Part shown: positions 1 through 6,474 of the stretch, in pieces | How the letters are laid out: each line of letters begins with the position of its first letter | Position numbering within the stretch: the stretch's first letter is position 1 | Assembly: GCA_025362915.1 (NCBI GenBank) | Contig: JANYEU010000296.1 | Span: forward strand, 1-13,009 | DNA: 13,009 nucleotides | Direction of reading: 5' to 3' | Origin: Chitinophagaceae bacterium | GTDB lineage: Bacteria; Bacteroidota; Bacteroidia; Chitinophagales; Chitinophagaceae | Translations under genes and position numbers: made by a program | The notes under the pieces: model-generated | Databases searched by the model: none | The model's input: only the letters and a program-made list of their open reading frames with translations | What the model was told of the DNA's origin: nothing

Positions 1-1
1 G

Positions 2-358
2 GGCATTCATCAACGAGAAACAACCACAACGCCTGTGCCAGACCCCACGCAAGCACCAAGGGTAAACATAACTTATGGCGAGGCATTGCAACTTATTATA
101 AACATGCGCAATGCTGCAACGGGCAAAATAGGGAAACCTAGGGGAGTGGGCTTTATGGAACTATGGTATAAGATTGGCCACCCGGCACCCACAGGATTGG
201 GGGATGCCAACCTGAAAATAAACATTCACGACACTGGAACGGCAATGACCTTTCTGTTATTGCAAAAGGGGATGACGGTTTATTTCTTTGCCCGTTGGGT
301 AACAAGAAAAGGAACTTATGGTCCTTGGGGAGCTTACTTTAGTGCAGTGATTGTTTAG
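2..358 (+). CDS. Bacteroidota-type hypothetical protein, C-terminal part (5' truncated by window edge)
   Basis: The frame is open from the left edge of the window (residues G-I-H-Q-R-E-T-T-T-T-P-V-P-D-P-T) to a TAG at 356-358, so the gene starts outside the window. The GTG at 35 is an internal valine codon, not a good start. The T-T-x-T-P-V-P-x-P-T linker followed by a beta-rich C-terminal domain ending in K-G-x-Y-G-P-W-G-x-Y-F-S-A-V-I-V resembles, from memory, a widespread Bacteroidota family of roughly 200-230 residues. In that family an N-terminal helical part is followed by a fibronectin-III-like strand domain with the same G-P-W-x-x-x-x-S-A-V-I-P ending. The function of that family is unknown to me. 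No signal peptide or membrane segment is visible in the part present. The product at 10876-11562 also ends in a strand-rich domain and may be distantly similar. Confidence 0.7.
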   Translation, partial: GIHQRETTTTPVPDPTQAPRVNITYGEALQLIINMRNAATGKIGKPRGVGFMELWYKIGHPAPTGLGDANLKINIHDTGTAMTFLLLQKGMTVYFFARWVTRKGTYGPWGAYFSAVIV

Positions 359-661
359 GATGTTGTGTAATAAAGAGAATGAAAAAATTAAAGCAGCGTC
401 CACAAAGTCTTTTACACAGATCACCGCTAATCGCTCCCTTTACGTCCCTAAAGTGAAACGTTTTACCTAAATCTTTGCGTTTGCTTTGCGAAGAAACTTC
501 GTGCCCTTTGCGGTTAAATCTTTTCTTTTTACTTACTACATTTCACTATCGCCTATCTACTTTTTCACTCATAACTCATATTTCATAGTTCATAACTAAC
601 AATCTTGCTTTATCTTGCAGCCACTCAAGTTTTTTTATCAAATCACTAATATTATTTAAAC
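359..661. other. Intergenic region with a degenerate dispersed repeat
   Basis: This 303-bp stretch holds no convincing gene. It contains a copy of a TTTGCG-rich repeat near 469-520 and a run of near-repeats of CATAACT/CATAGTTCATAACT at about 568-599. I could not find a clear TTG...TAnnTTTG promoter for the aldolase gene that follows. The aldolase promoter presumably lies here, but in a form I cannot recognise. Confidence 0.6.
469..520 (+). repeat. Dispersed TTTGCG-rich repeat, copy A
   Basis: The core reads CTTTGCG...CTTTGCGAAGAAACTT...CCCTTTGCGGTTAAA. A second, diverged copy lies at 6416-6466, and the two align end to end with roughly three quarters identity, both finishing in CTTTGCGGTTAA. 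Repeats of this wording are familiar to me from Bacteroidota intergenic regions, but I cannot search for them here. Confidence 0.6.
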
Positions 662-1729
662 ATGAAAAAGTACAAACCGGGGGTTCTTTTCGGCGCAGAA
701 CTAGAAGCTCTTTTACAAGATGCAAAACAGAATGAATTTGCATTGCCAGCAGTAAACACCATTGGCACCAACACCATCAATGCTGTATTGGAAACGGCGG
801 CCAAGGTAAATTCGCCTGTTATCATTCAGTTTTCTAATGGGGGTGCGCAGTTTATTGCCGGTAAAGGAATGCCAAACGGTAACTACGAAGCAAACATTGC
901 GGGTGGTGTTTCGGGTGCATTACATATTCATAATGTAGCCAAATATTATGGTGTGCCTGTGGTTTTGCATACGGATCATGCTGCCAAAAAGTGGTTGCCT
1001 TGGATTAGTGGTTTGATAGATGCTGGCGAACAATTTTATAAAGAAAAAGGACAGCCTTTGTTTAGCTCGCACATGTTGGATTTGAGCGAAGAACCATTGG
1101 AAGAAAACGTACATACTTCGGTGGAATTCTTTAAAAGAATGAAACCATTGGGTATGGCCATTGAAATAGAACTAGGCGTAACCGGTGGTGAGGAAGATGG
1201 CGTGGACAACAGCGATGTAGAAAACGATAAGTTATATACACAGCCTCAGCATGTTGCTTATTGTTACGAAGAACTAGGTAAGGTAGGTAACCTGTTTACC
1301 ATTGCTGCGGCTTTTGGTAATGTGCATGGTGTGTACAAACCAGGTAATGTGGAACTTAGACCAGAAATATTGAAGAACAGTCAGGACTATATCCAACAAC
1401 ACTATGGAACAGGCCCTAAGCCTGTTTACTTTGTGTTTCATGGTGGTAGTGGTAGTCCGCAAAGTCAAATAAGAGAGGCCATCAGCTATGGTGCTATCAA
1501 AATGAATATTGATACCGATTTGCAATGGGCTTTCTGGGATGGTATCCTTCAAAACTATAAGAAATATGAAGGATATTTGCAAGGTCAGCTAGGTAATCCA
1601 GATGGGGACGATAAGCCAAATAAAAAGCATTACGATCCACGTGTATGGTTGCGTAAGGCAGAAGAAAGCTTTAGCAAGCGTTTGGAAATAGCGTTTGAAG
1701 ATTTGAATTGTATTAATAGGAACGCGTAA
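662..1729 (+). CDS. fbaA: Class II fructose-bisphosphate aldolase
   Basis: This is the zinc-dependent aldolase that cleaves fructose-1,6-bisphosphate into dihydroxyacetone phosphate and glyceraldehyde-3-phosphate in cytosolic glycolysis, and runs in reverse in gluconeogenesis. The 355-residue length fits class IIA enzymes. Visible motifs are H-T-D-H at 103-106 (catalytic Asp105, zinc ligand His106), E-I-E-L-G-V-T-G-G-E-E-D-G from 168, N-V-H-G-V-Y at 220-225 (zinc ligand His222), F-H-G-G-S-G-S at 259-265 (zinc ligand His260, phosphate binding) and N-I-D-T-D at 282-286. The ATG at 662 is chosen because the protein then begins at the usual distance before the first helix (P-G-V-L-F-G). It has no Shine-Dalgarno sequence, as is normal in Bacteroidota. 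A good intrinsic terminator follows 33 bp after the stop, so it is probably monocistronic. Confidence 0.97.
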   Translation: MKKYKPGVLFGAELEALLQDAKQNEFALPAVNTIGTNTINAVLETAAKVNSPVIIQFSNGGAQFIAGKGMPNGNYEANIAGGVSGALHIHNVAKYYGVPVVLHTDHAAKKWLPWISGLIDAGEQFYKEKGQPLFSSHMLDLSEEPLEENVHTSVEFFKRMKPLGMAIEIELGVTGGEEDGVDNSDVENDKLYTQPQHVAYCYEELGKVGNLFTIAAAFGNVHGVYKPGNVELRPEILKNSQDYIQQHYGTGPKPVYFVFHGGSGSPQSQIREAISYGAIKMNIDTDLQWAFWDGILQNYKKYEGYLQGQLGNPDGDDKPNKKHYDPRVWLRKAEESFSKRLEIAFEDLNCINRNA

Positions 1730-1762
1730 TTTCTATTTTAAATATTTGTCTCTGAGTAATCT

Positions 1763-1794
1763 AGGCAGCAGTTGTAATGATTGCTGCCTTTTTT
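1763..1794 (+). terminator. Rho-independent terminator after the aldolase gene
   Basis: A perfect 8-bp stem, AGGCAGCA (1763-1770) with TGCTGCCT (1782-1789), encloses an 11-nt loop and is followed by a T run to 1794. It is placed directly after the aldolase stop codon. Confidence 0.85.
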
Positions 1795-1800
1795 ATGCTT

Positions 1801-1909
1801 AGACCTCACCTAAATCCTCTCCAAAAGGAGAGGACTTTGCACCCTGACTGAATGAAAGTTGCTACCATTGCTTGCCCTTTTCTTTTGGAGAAGGGTTAGG
1901 ATGAGGTCT
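1801..1909. repeat. 109-bp imperfect palindromic element
   Basis: The left end AGACCTCACCTAAATCCTCT and the right end (reverse complement AGACCTCATCCTAACCCTTC) form long terminal inverted repeats with scattered mismatches. A second internal hairpin lies at 1815-1834 (TCCTCTCC, loop AAAA, GGAGAGGA). The element starts 6 bp after the T run of the aldolase terminator and covers the last 33 codons of the minus-strand gene at 1810-2325. Elements with this wording occur in many copies in Bacteroidota genomes as I remember them. No transposase is encoded, so it is MITE-like or REP-like. Confidence 0.8.
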
Positions 1910-2325
1910 TTATTTTTTTTACTACTCGCTTTCTTCGAGTTTAAATAGTCTTCCCTAATCTTCAATAAATCAACCTTCGAGGAATCTATTATCAGTTCCC
2001 TTACTATATCCAAAGGCATTTCATCCTCATTGATAAAATTGATGCACCCCTTCTGGAAGCTTGCCTTTGTCAACAGTGCCATATATTTTTCATGCAGAGG
2101 TTGCGACATATAAATAGGTAGAAGATGTAAGGATATATGCTTTTTCCCACTCGCCAATCCGTATTTCATGGTTCCGTTTACTTTGTATATAATCATTTCC
2201 ATGCGCATCATCACCTCAATTACCGCAGTGGCGGAAGCATCGTTATCAATTATTAGTTGATGAATCTTTGTCAATATGTTCTGCCTTTCCGGGGCCTGAT
2301 TTGAGATAAACTGTTCAATTTCCAT
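1810..2325 (-). CDS. DUF1801/YdhG-like small protein with repeat-derived C-terminus
   Basis: This is a 171-residue protein of unknown biochemical function. The body (residues 1 to about 135) has the features of the DUF1801/YdhG-like fold: an N-terminal helix, a strand with the K-V-N-G-T-M-K-Y-G segment near 49-57, a hydrophobic H-I-S-L-H-L-L-P strand, L-H-E-K-Y, then an acidic loop and P-L-D-I-V-R-E-L-I. The last 33 residues, from about K139 to the TAG at 1810-1812, are translated from the palindromic element at 1801-1909. They are therefore probably not part of the ancestral protein, which must have ended near the K-K-A-S-S-K-K-N stretch. The ATG at 2325 gives a family-like N-terminus. It converges with the aldolase gene and has no partner nearby. 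Confidence 0.75.
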   Translation of the reverse strand: MEIEQFISNQAPERQNILTKIHQLIIDNDASATAVIEVMMRMEMIIYKVNGTMKYGLASGKKHISLHLLPIYMSQPLHEKYMALLTKASFQKGCINFINEDEMPLDIVRELIIDSSKVDLLKIREDYLNSKKASSKKNKDLILTLLQKKRASNGSNFHSVRVQSPLLLERI

Positions 2326-2778
2326 CTTATACTTTTTTGTAAATTTAATGACTATCTATGTTGCCTATAACACTATGTTACTACTATATAACTACTTCGA
2401 GTTAAGCCTCTTTTTTTCTCTGTGTGAATAACTCCATGAATCTCTGTGTTAAAACAATATATTTAAAAATCTAACACAGAGTTTCTCAGAGCTATTTACA
2501 CAGAGGGAGGAAGAGAAGTACCCCACCATACCACTCCTTTTTATAGGTGTATAACTTGCAAATATTAGCCCCTAATCTTTAACTATGTGTTGAAACTTTA
2601 CTTCTCTGTAACCTATATCTGCTGGAAACATTAATCCTTTAATTTTAAACTATACATTGCTTAAAACACATTGTACCTAGTTATTGCATGGTATAAAATT
2701 TACGCTTTGTAAATTATCCATTACCTTCACGGCTTCCTAAAAGCATATTTTATTAAGGAAAAGCTACATTTAAAAGAT
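2326..2778. other. 453-bp intergenic region between divergent genes
   Basis: No gene is supported here. It separates the minus-strand DUF1801-like gene from accD and must carry both promoters, although I see no exact TTG/TAnnTTTG pair on either strand. It contains the CTCTGTGT palindromic repeat at 2418-2505. The rest is AT-rich and unremarkable. Confidence 0.6.
2418..2505. repeat. CTCTGTGT imperfect palindromic repeat
   Basis: Two arms of about 34 nt fold on each other. The outer CTCTGTGT at 2418-2425 pairs with ACACAGAG at 2498-2505, and the inner CTCTGTGTTA at 2442-2451 pairs with TAACACAGAG at 2472-2481. The middle is a partly matched stem, and the AT-rich loop is about 20 nt. This is a different family from the 1801-1909 and 3688-3776 elements. 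It lies outside any gene. Confidence 0.75.
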
Positions 2779-3681
2779 ATGGATAATATTTTTACAGGTT
2801 TAGAAGAAGATGCACATCAGGAAGAAACGGGCAGGAGAAGTTGGTTTAAGCGTAGGAAGAAGGGGATTTTAACGACTACCGCCGAAAAGAAAGAAACCCC
2901 TGAAGGTTTATGGAATAAATGCCCAGAGTGCAGTCTTATCTCAACTACGGCAGACTTGAAAGAGAATCTGTTTGTATGTCCTAAATGTAATTACCACCAC
3001 CGTATAGGCAGCGATGAATACTATGATATATTGTTTGATGAAGGCGAGTTTACAGAGATGTTTGACAACATCAGAAGTATTGACATGCTTCACTTTACCG
3101 ACTTGAAAAGCTATCAAAAGCGTCTGGACGACATTCACGAAAAAACCGACCTTAAAGATAGTATGCGCGTGGCAACGGGAAAGGTTAATGGCGAAGGATT
3201 GGTGATAGCCTGCATGGATTTTGAATTTATTGGCGGAAGCTTGGGCAGTGTGATGGGAGAGAAGTTTAGCCGTGGTGTTGATTATTGCATTAAACATAAA
3301 CTTCCTTTTTTGGTAATCAGCAAGAGTGGCGGTGCGCGGATGATGGAAAGTGCATTCAGCCTGATGCAAATGGCCAAGACAAGTGGTAAACTATCGCAAC
3401 TAGCCGATGCAAAACTTCCTTATTTCTCTTTATTGACCGATCCCACATTTGGAGGTATCTCCGCCAGCTTTGGAATGTTGGGCGATTTGAATTTCGGTGA
3501 ACCTGGTGCATTGATAGGATTTGCCGGTCCACGTGTGATAAAGGAAACCATAAAGAAAGATTTGCCGCCAGGTTTCCAACGCAGTGAATTCTTGGTAGAA
3601 CATGGCTTTCTTGATTTTATAATTGACAGGAAAACATTAAAAGATAAATTATCCCAACTAATAGTATTGTTTAGAAACTAG
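2779..3681 (+). CDS. accD: Acetyl-CoA carboxylase carboxyltransferase subunit beta
   Basis: This is the beta subunit of the carboxyltransferase half of acetyl-CoA carboxylase; with AccA it moves CO2 from carboxybiotin-BCCP to acetyl-CoA to form malonyl-CoA for fatty-acid synthesis in the cytosol. The 300-residue protein has the four-cysteine zinc ribbon C48-x2-C51-x15-C67-x2-C70 right after the diagnostic P-E-G-L-W segment. The crotonase-fold core follows, with S-G-G-A-R-M at 183-188, L-T-D-P-T-F-G-G at 219-226, S-F-G-M-L-G-D-L at 230-237 and G-F-A-G-P-R-V-I at 247-254, then L-P-P-G-F-Q-R-S-E-F. About 20 acidic residues precede the usual S-W-F-K-R start. There is no later in-frame ATG before that point, so the ATG at 2779 is kept. 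accA is not in the window. Confidence 0.97.
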   Translation: MDNIFTGLEEDAHQEETGRRSWFKRRKKGILTTTAEKKETPEGLWNKCPECSLISTTADLKENLFVCPKCNYHHRIGSDEYYDILFDEGEFTEMFDNIRSIDMLHFTDLKSYQKRLDDIHEKTDLKDSMRVATGKVNGEGLVIACMDFEFIGGSLGSVMGEKFSRGVDYCIKHKLPFLVISKSGGARMMESAFSLMQMAKTSGKLSQLADAKLPYFSLLTDPTFGGISASFGMLGDLNFGEPGALIGFAGPRVIKETIKKDLPPGFQRSEFLVEHGFLDFIIDRKTLKDKLSQLIVLFRN

Positions 3682-3687
3682 GCAATT

Positions 3688-3776
3688 AGTTGAAAGTCGA
3701 AAGTCATAAGTCGAAAGTAAGGATACCACTTACTCTTAACTTTTACTTTCGACTTTTCACTTTCAACTTTCGACTT
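3688..3776. repeat. GAAAGTCGAAAGT inverted repeat filling the accD-smpB gap
   Basis: The left arm (3688-3719) is built of GAAAGTCGAAAGTCATAAGT-type words. The right arm (about 3741-3776) is its near reverse complement (ACTTTCGACTTTTCACTTTC and onward), with a loop of about 20 nt. It occupies essentially the whole 98-bp interval between the accD stop and the smpB ATG, ending about 3 nt before the ATG. Repeats of this wording are common in related genomes from memory. An in-frame TTG at 3690 makes the repeat look like an N-terminal extension of SmpB, which it is not. Confidence 0.8.
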
Positions 3777-3779
3777 CCT

Positions 3780-4223
3780 ATGGCAAAAGAAATGAACAAC
3801 AGGCAGGCTTATTTTAACTACGCCATAGAAGATAAGCTAGAGGCGGGCGTAGTATTGATGGGTACAGAAGTGAAAAGCATACGGGAAGGGAAAGTTAGTT
3901 TTAATGATGCTTTCTGCCTATTTGATAACCACGAACTTTGGGTACGTGGATTGTACATTGCCGAATATAAACTAGGAACCACCAATAACCACATAGCCGT
4001 TTACGACCGCAAACTATTACTTCGTAAAAAAGAATTGAAGAAACTGGAAGCCAAGATAAAAGAGAAAGGTTTTACGATTGTCCCTTTAAAGATTTTCTTC
4101 AATGATAAGGAATTGGTAAAGATTGAGATAGGTTTAGGTCGTGGTAAAAAAGAACACGACAAACGACAAACTATAAAAGAAAGGGATTCTAAAAAAGAAA
4201 TAAAACAATACTTGCTTAAATAA
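3780..4223 (+). CDS. smpB: SsrA-binding protein SmpB
   Basis: SmpB binds the tRNA-like domain of tmRNA and brings it to stalled ribosomes for trans-translation. The 147-residue protein starts M-A-K-E-M-N-N-R-Q-A-Y-F-N-Y and shows the conserved G-T-E-V-K-S-I-R-E-G-K-V-S-F-N-D-A core, the Y-x-x-G-x-x-N-N-H strand, and L-L-x-x-K-K-E-L-K-K-L. It ends with the basic tail G-R-G-K-K-E-H-D-K-R-Q-T-I-K-E-R-D, which becomes helical on the ribosome. I chose the ATG at 3780 and not the in-frame TTG at 3690: the 30 extra residues would be encoded by the inverted repeat, and the family begins at M-A-K/N-R. It may be co-transcribed with accD, since no terminator other than the repeat hairpin lies between them. 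Confidence 0.96.
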   Translation: MAKEMNNRQAYFNYAIEDKLEAGVVLMGTEVKSIREGKVSFNDAFCLFDNHELWVRGLYIAEYKLGTTNNHIAVYDRKLLLRKKELKKLEAKIKEKGFTIVPLKIFFNDKELVKIEIGLGRGKKEHDKRQTIKERDSKKEIKQYLLK

Positions 4224-4364
4224 GGCAGAGTTCTTCGTGCCGCTTGCTCAATAATTAATCAAACCAACTACCCACAAATCTCCCTTTTAAAGAAATATTT
4301 TCTTCTTCTTGTCCAATTCTGCAATACTTAATCGTTATTTGTTTTTAGAAACGATTACAAGGCA

Positions 4365-4667
4365 ATGGCTGCCAACACATCACCCGAAGTAATGCAGGGT
4401 ATGATGAAGAAGTGGATGGATTGGATGGGCGGCATCGCTGCCCAGAACAAGTTGGCAAGCCCTGGAAACAGATTGGGTAATGCCGGTAAGGTAGTAAGGC
4501 CTGATGGTGTGATTACTGATGGACCTTTTATTGAAATCAAGGAATTGATAGGCGGTTACATTGTTGTAAAAGCTGATTCTTTTGAAGAAGCTGCCGAGTT
4601 GGCAAAGGGCTGTCCGATATTGGAAGTGGGTGGCAATGTTGAAGTAAGGGATATTGTGCCGATGTAA
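4365..4667 (+). CDS. YCII/DGPF-domain protein, N-terminus apparently damaged
   Basis: The protein is a YCII-related (DGPF) domain protein with the signature D-G-V-I-T-D-G-P-F-I-E-I-K-E near residues 47-60, then G-G-Y-I-V-V-K-A-D and A-x-x-L-A-K-G-C-P. Such proteins have a ferredoxin-like fold and are the standard genomic partners of ECF42 sigma factors; their reaction is not known. The only available start is ATG 4365. However, the in-frame codons upstream (4332-4364, S-L-F-V-F-R-N-D-Y-K-A) fit the first beta strand that family members normally have (typically M-K-x-F-L-F-V-F-R). Those codons follow a TAA at 4329-4331 and contain no ATG, GTG or TTG. As annotated, the product lacks strand one. 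It lies 63 bp before the SnoaL-like gene. Confidence 0.85.
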   Translation: MAANTSPEVMQGMMKKWMDWMGGIAAQNKLASPGNRLGNAGKVVRPDGVITDGPFIEIKELIGGYIVVKADSFEEAAELAKGCPILEVGGNVEVRDIVPM

Positions 4668-4730
4668 ACAAATGATAATTTTAAAGTAACAAATTATCCA
4701 TATTTTTATACTTCAATAAAATAAATAATT

Positions 4731-5096
4731 ATGACAACAAAAGAAGTGGCAAGCCGATATATGGAGCTTGAAAAACAAGGTAAATGGGATGAGATACAAA
4801 CCGAATTGTACAGTGCGGATGTGGTTTGCATAGAGCCGGAACACGCTGCAGCAATGGGTATGGCAACTGTAACCAAAGGTATCGAAGCCGTAAAAGCAAA
4901 AGGTAAGGCTTTTAACGAAGGTATTGCCGAAATGCACGGCGGTTATTGTACCGAACCAGTTGTGGGTGGAGATTTCTTTAGTGTGGGCATGGGAATGGAT
5001 TGTACATTAAAGAATGGCCATCGTATGAATATGGAAGAGATTGCCGTATTTGGCGTAAAAGACGGGAAGATTGTTAGCGAGCAATTTTTCTTTTAA
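4731..5096 (+). CDS. SnoaL/NTF2-like domain protein
   Basis: This 121-residue protein begins with an amphipathic helix (T-T-K-E-V-A-S-R-Y-M-E-L-E-K-Q-G-K-W-D), then an E-L-Y-S-A-D-V-V-C-I-E-P strand, a K-G-I-E-A-V-K-A-K helix and a curved sheet ending in V-F-G-V-K-D-G-K-I-V-S-E-Q-F-F-F. That order is typical of the SnoaL/NTF2 cone fold, which includes small isomerases, hydrolases and ligand-binding proteins. No catalytic set can be assigned from sequence alone. There is no signal peptide, so it is cytosolic. Its position between the DGPF gene and the sigma gene suggests it belongs to the same ECF42-associated module. A strong terminator begins 25 bp after its stop. Confidence 0.8.
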   Translation: MTTKEVASRYMELEKQGKWDEIQTELYSADVVCIEPEHAAAMGMATVTKGIEAVKAKGKAFNEGIAEMHGGYCTEPVVGGDFFSVGMGMDCTLKNGHRMNMEEIAVFGVKDGKIVSEQFFF

Positions 5097-5121
5097 TAAT
5101 AGCTTGTTTGATAAAATTACT

Positions 5122-5153
5122 AAAAGCCTTTGTATTCTTGCAAAGGCTTTTTT
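5122..5153 (+). terminator. Strong intrinsic terminator just before the sigma-factor start
   Basis: A perfect 11-bp stem, AAAAGCCTTTG (5122-5132) with CAAAGGCTTTT (5141-5151), encloses the loop TATTCTTG and runs into a T tract to 5153. The ATG of the sigma gene is at 5157, only three bases later. The hairpin can end transcripts from the two upstream genes and also occupies the place where the sigma gene's ribosome-binding region should be. Confidence 0.85.
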
Positions 5154-5156
5154 ATT

Positions 5157-6407
5157 ATGGACAACCACACTTTGATACCACATTTGTTCCGCACAGAATA
5201 CAGAAAGATAACGGCAGTACTCTGTAAGCTTTTTGGTATTGAACACATAGAAATAGCCGAAGACATTGCGAGCGATACCTTTTTATTGGCTTCAGAGAGT
5301 TGGGGTGTAAAAGGAATTCCCGAAAACCCTACTGCATGGTTATATACGGTTGCAAAAAACAAAGCCAAGGATTATTTAAAACACAACCAGATTTTTACTG
5401 AAAAGGTAGCCAAGGAAATAAGGCATACCCATAATGAATCAAACGAAGTCGAAATTGATTTGTCAGATAAAAACATTACGGATAGTCAGTTGCAAATGTT
5501 GTTTGCCATTTGCCATCCTGCTATTCCTATAGAAGCACAGATAGGTTTATCGTTGAGAATACTTTGCGGGTTCGGCATTGATGAAATTGCAGATGCTTTT
5601 CTTACCAATAATGAAACCATCAACAAGCGGCTGTTCAGGGCAAAGCAGAAACTACGTTCTGAAAAGATTAAGATTGAATTTCCGAATAAGTCAGAGATTG
5701 ATAAACGCTTGGAAACAGTGTTAATAACTTTGTATCTATTGTTTAATGAGGGTTATTATTCTGCCACACAAGATACAAAACTTCGGGAAGATTTATGTGT
5801 CGAAGCAATGCGGTTGACTCATTTATTAACCGAAAACAAAGCAACTAACAAGCCTTTTGTAAATGCATTATTATCGTTGATGTGTTTTCATTCTTCCAGA
5901 TTTGAAGCAAGGACGAATGAAAAAGGCGAAACCGTCCTCTACCAAGATCAGGATACCAGTCTTTGGAATGCCGAATTGATTGGCAGAGGCGAATATTATC
6001 TGAACAGGGCTTCGGAAGGAAATGTAATTAGTAAGTATCACCTTGAAGCAGGCATTGGTTATTGGCATACAATAAAAGAAGATACCATTGAAAAGTGGGA
6101 GAACATCCTACAATTATATAATAGGTTGCTGCAAATAGAATATTCCCCGATGGCGGCTTTAAACAGAACCTACGCCCTCTCCAAAGCAAATGGTAATATG
6201 GAAGCCATTGCAGAAGCGGAGAAGCTTAATTTGATTGATAACTATTTATATCATTCCCTATTGGGTAATCTCTATACAACTATTGATACTGACAAAGCTA
6301 TTGTCCACTTTAAAACAGCTCTAAAGTTGTCAAAATCATCCACCGAGAAAGCTCTCTTCTCCAATAAAATAATCCAACTTAGGGAGGAAATAGATAAAAA
6401 AAAATAA
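5157..6407 (+). CDS. ECF42-type RNA polymerase sigma factor with TPR-like C-terminal domain
   Basis: This is a 416-residue sigma-70-family factor. Residues 1 to about 80 match sigma region 2 (L-F-R-T-E-Y-R-K-I, then A-E-D-I-A-S-D-T-F and P-T-A-W-L-Y-T-V-A-K-N-K-A-K-D). Residues about 105-170 match region 4 with a helix-turn-helix (L-R-I-L-C-G-F-G-I-D-E-I-A-D-A-F and K-R-L-F-R-A-K-Q-K-L). The long C-terminal half carries L-F-N-E-G-Y at 195-200, W-N-A-E-L-I at 270-275, Y-H-L-E-A-G-I near 294-300, and S-P-M-A-A-L-N-R at 330-337, ending in TPR-like helices. This arrangement defines ECF42 factors, which lack a dedicated anti-sigma and are usually paired with DGPF proteins; the DGPF gene here is two genes upstream. 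ATG 5157 is preferred to the earlier in-frame codon at 5130, which lies inside the terminator hairpin. Confidence 0.93.
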   Translation: MDNHTLIPHLFRTEYRKITAVLCKLFGIEHIEIAEDIASDTFLLASESWGVKGIPENPTAWLYTVAKNKAKDYLKHNQIFTEKVAKEIRHTHNESNEVEIDLSDKNITDSQLQMLFAICHPAIPIEAQIGLSLRILCGFGIDEIADAFLTNNETINKRLFRAKQKLRSEKIKIEFPNKSEIDKRLETVLITLYLLFNEGYYSATQDTKLREDLCVEAMRLTHLLTENKATNKPFVNALLSLMCFHSSRFEARTNEKGETVLYQDQDTSLWNAELIGRGEYYLNRASEGNVISKYHLEAGIGYWHTIKEDTIEKWENILQLYNRLLQIEYSPMAALNRTYALSKANGNMEAIAEAEKLNLIDNYLYHSLLGNLYTTIDTDKAIVHFKTALKLSKSSTEKALFSNKIIQLREEIDKKK

Positions 6408-6415
6408 CTGCTCTT

Positions 6416-6466
6416 CCTTTGCTTCTTTCTTTGGAAAAAACCTTGGTGTTCTTTGCGGTTAATTAA
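6416..6466 (+). repeat. Dispersed TTTGCG-rich repeat, copy B
   Basis: CCTTTGCTTCTTTCTTTGG followed by AAAAAACCTTGGTGTT and CTTTGCGGTTAA aligns with copy A at 469-520 over its full length. It lies in the gap between the converging sigma-factor and dihydrolipoyl dehydrogenase genes. Confidence 0.55.
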
Positions 6467-6474
6467 CCCACAAT

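Noticed and set aside
920..1582. Minus-strand reading frames inside the aldolase gene
   Set aside because: They are antisense shadows of a clearly conserved enzyme and have no recognisable domain.
3690..3779. 30-residue N-terminal extension of SmpB from a TTG start
   Set aside because: The codons lie wholly in an intergenic inverted repeat and SmpB proteins begin at the M-A-K-x-x-x-N-R region.
5130..5156. Upstream start for the sigma factor
   Set aside because: It falls inside a perfect terminator hairpin; the conserved protein begins at ATG 5157.
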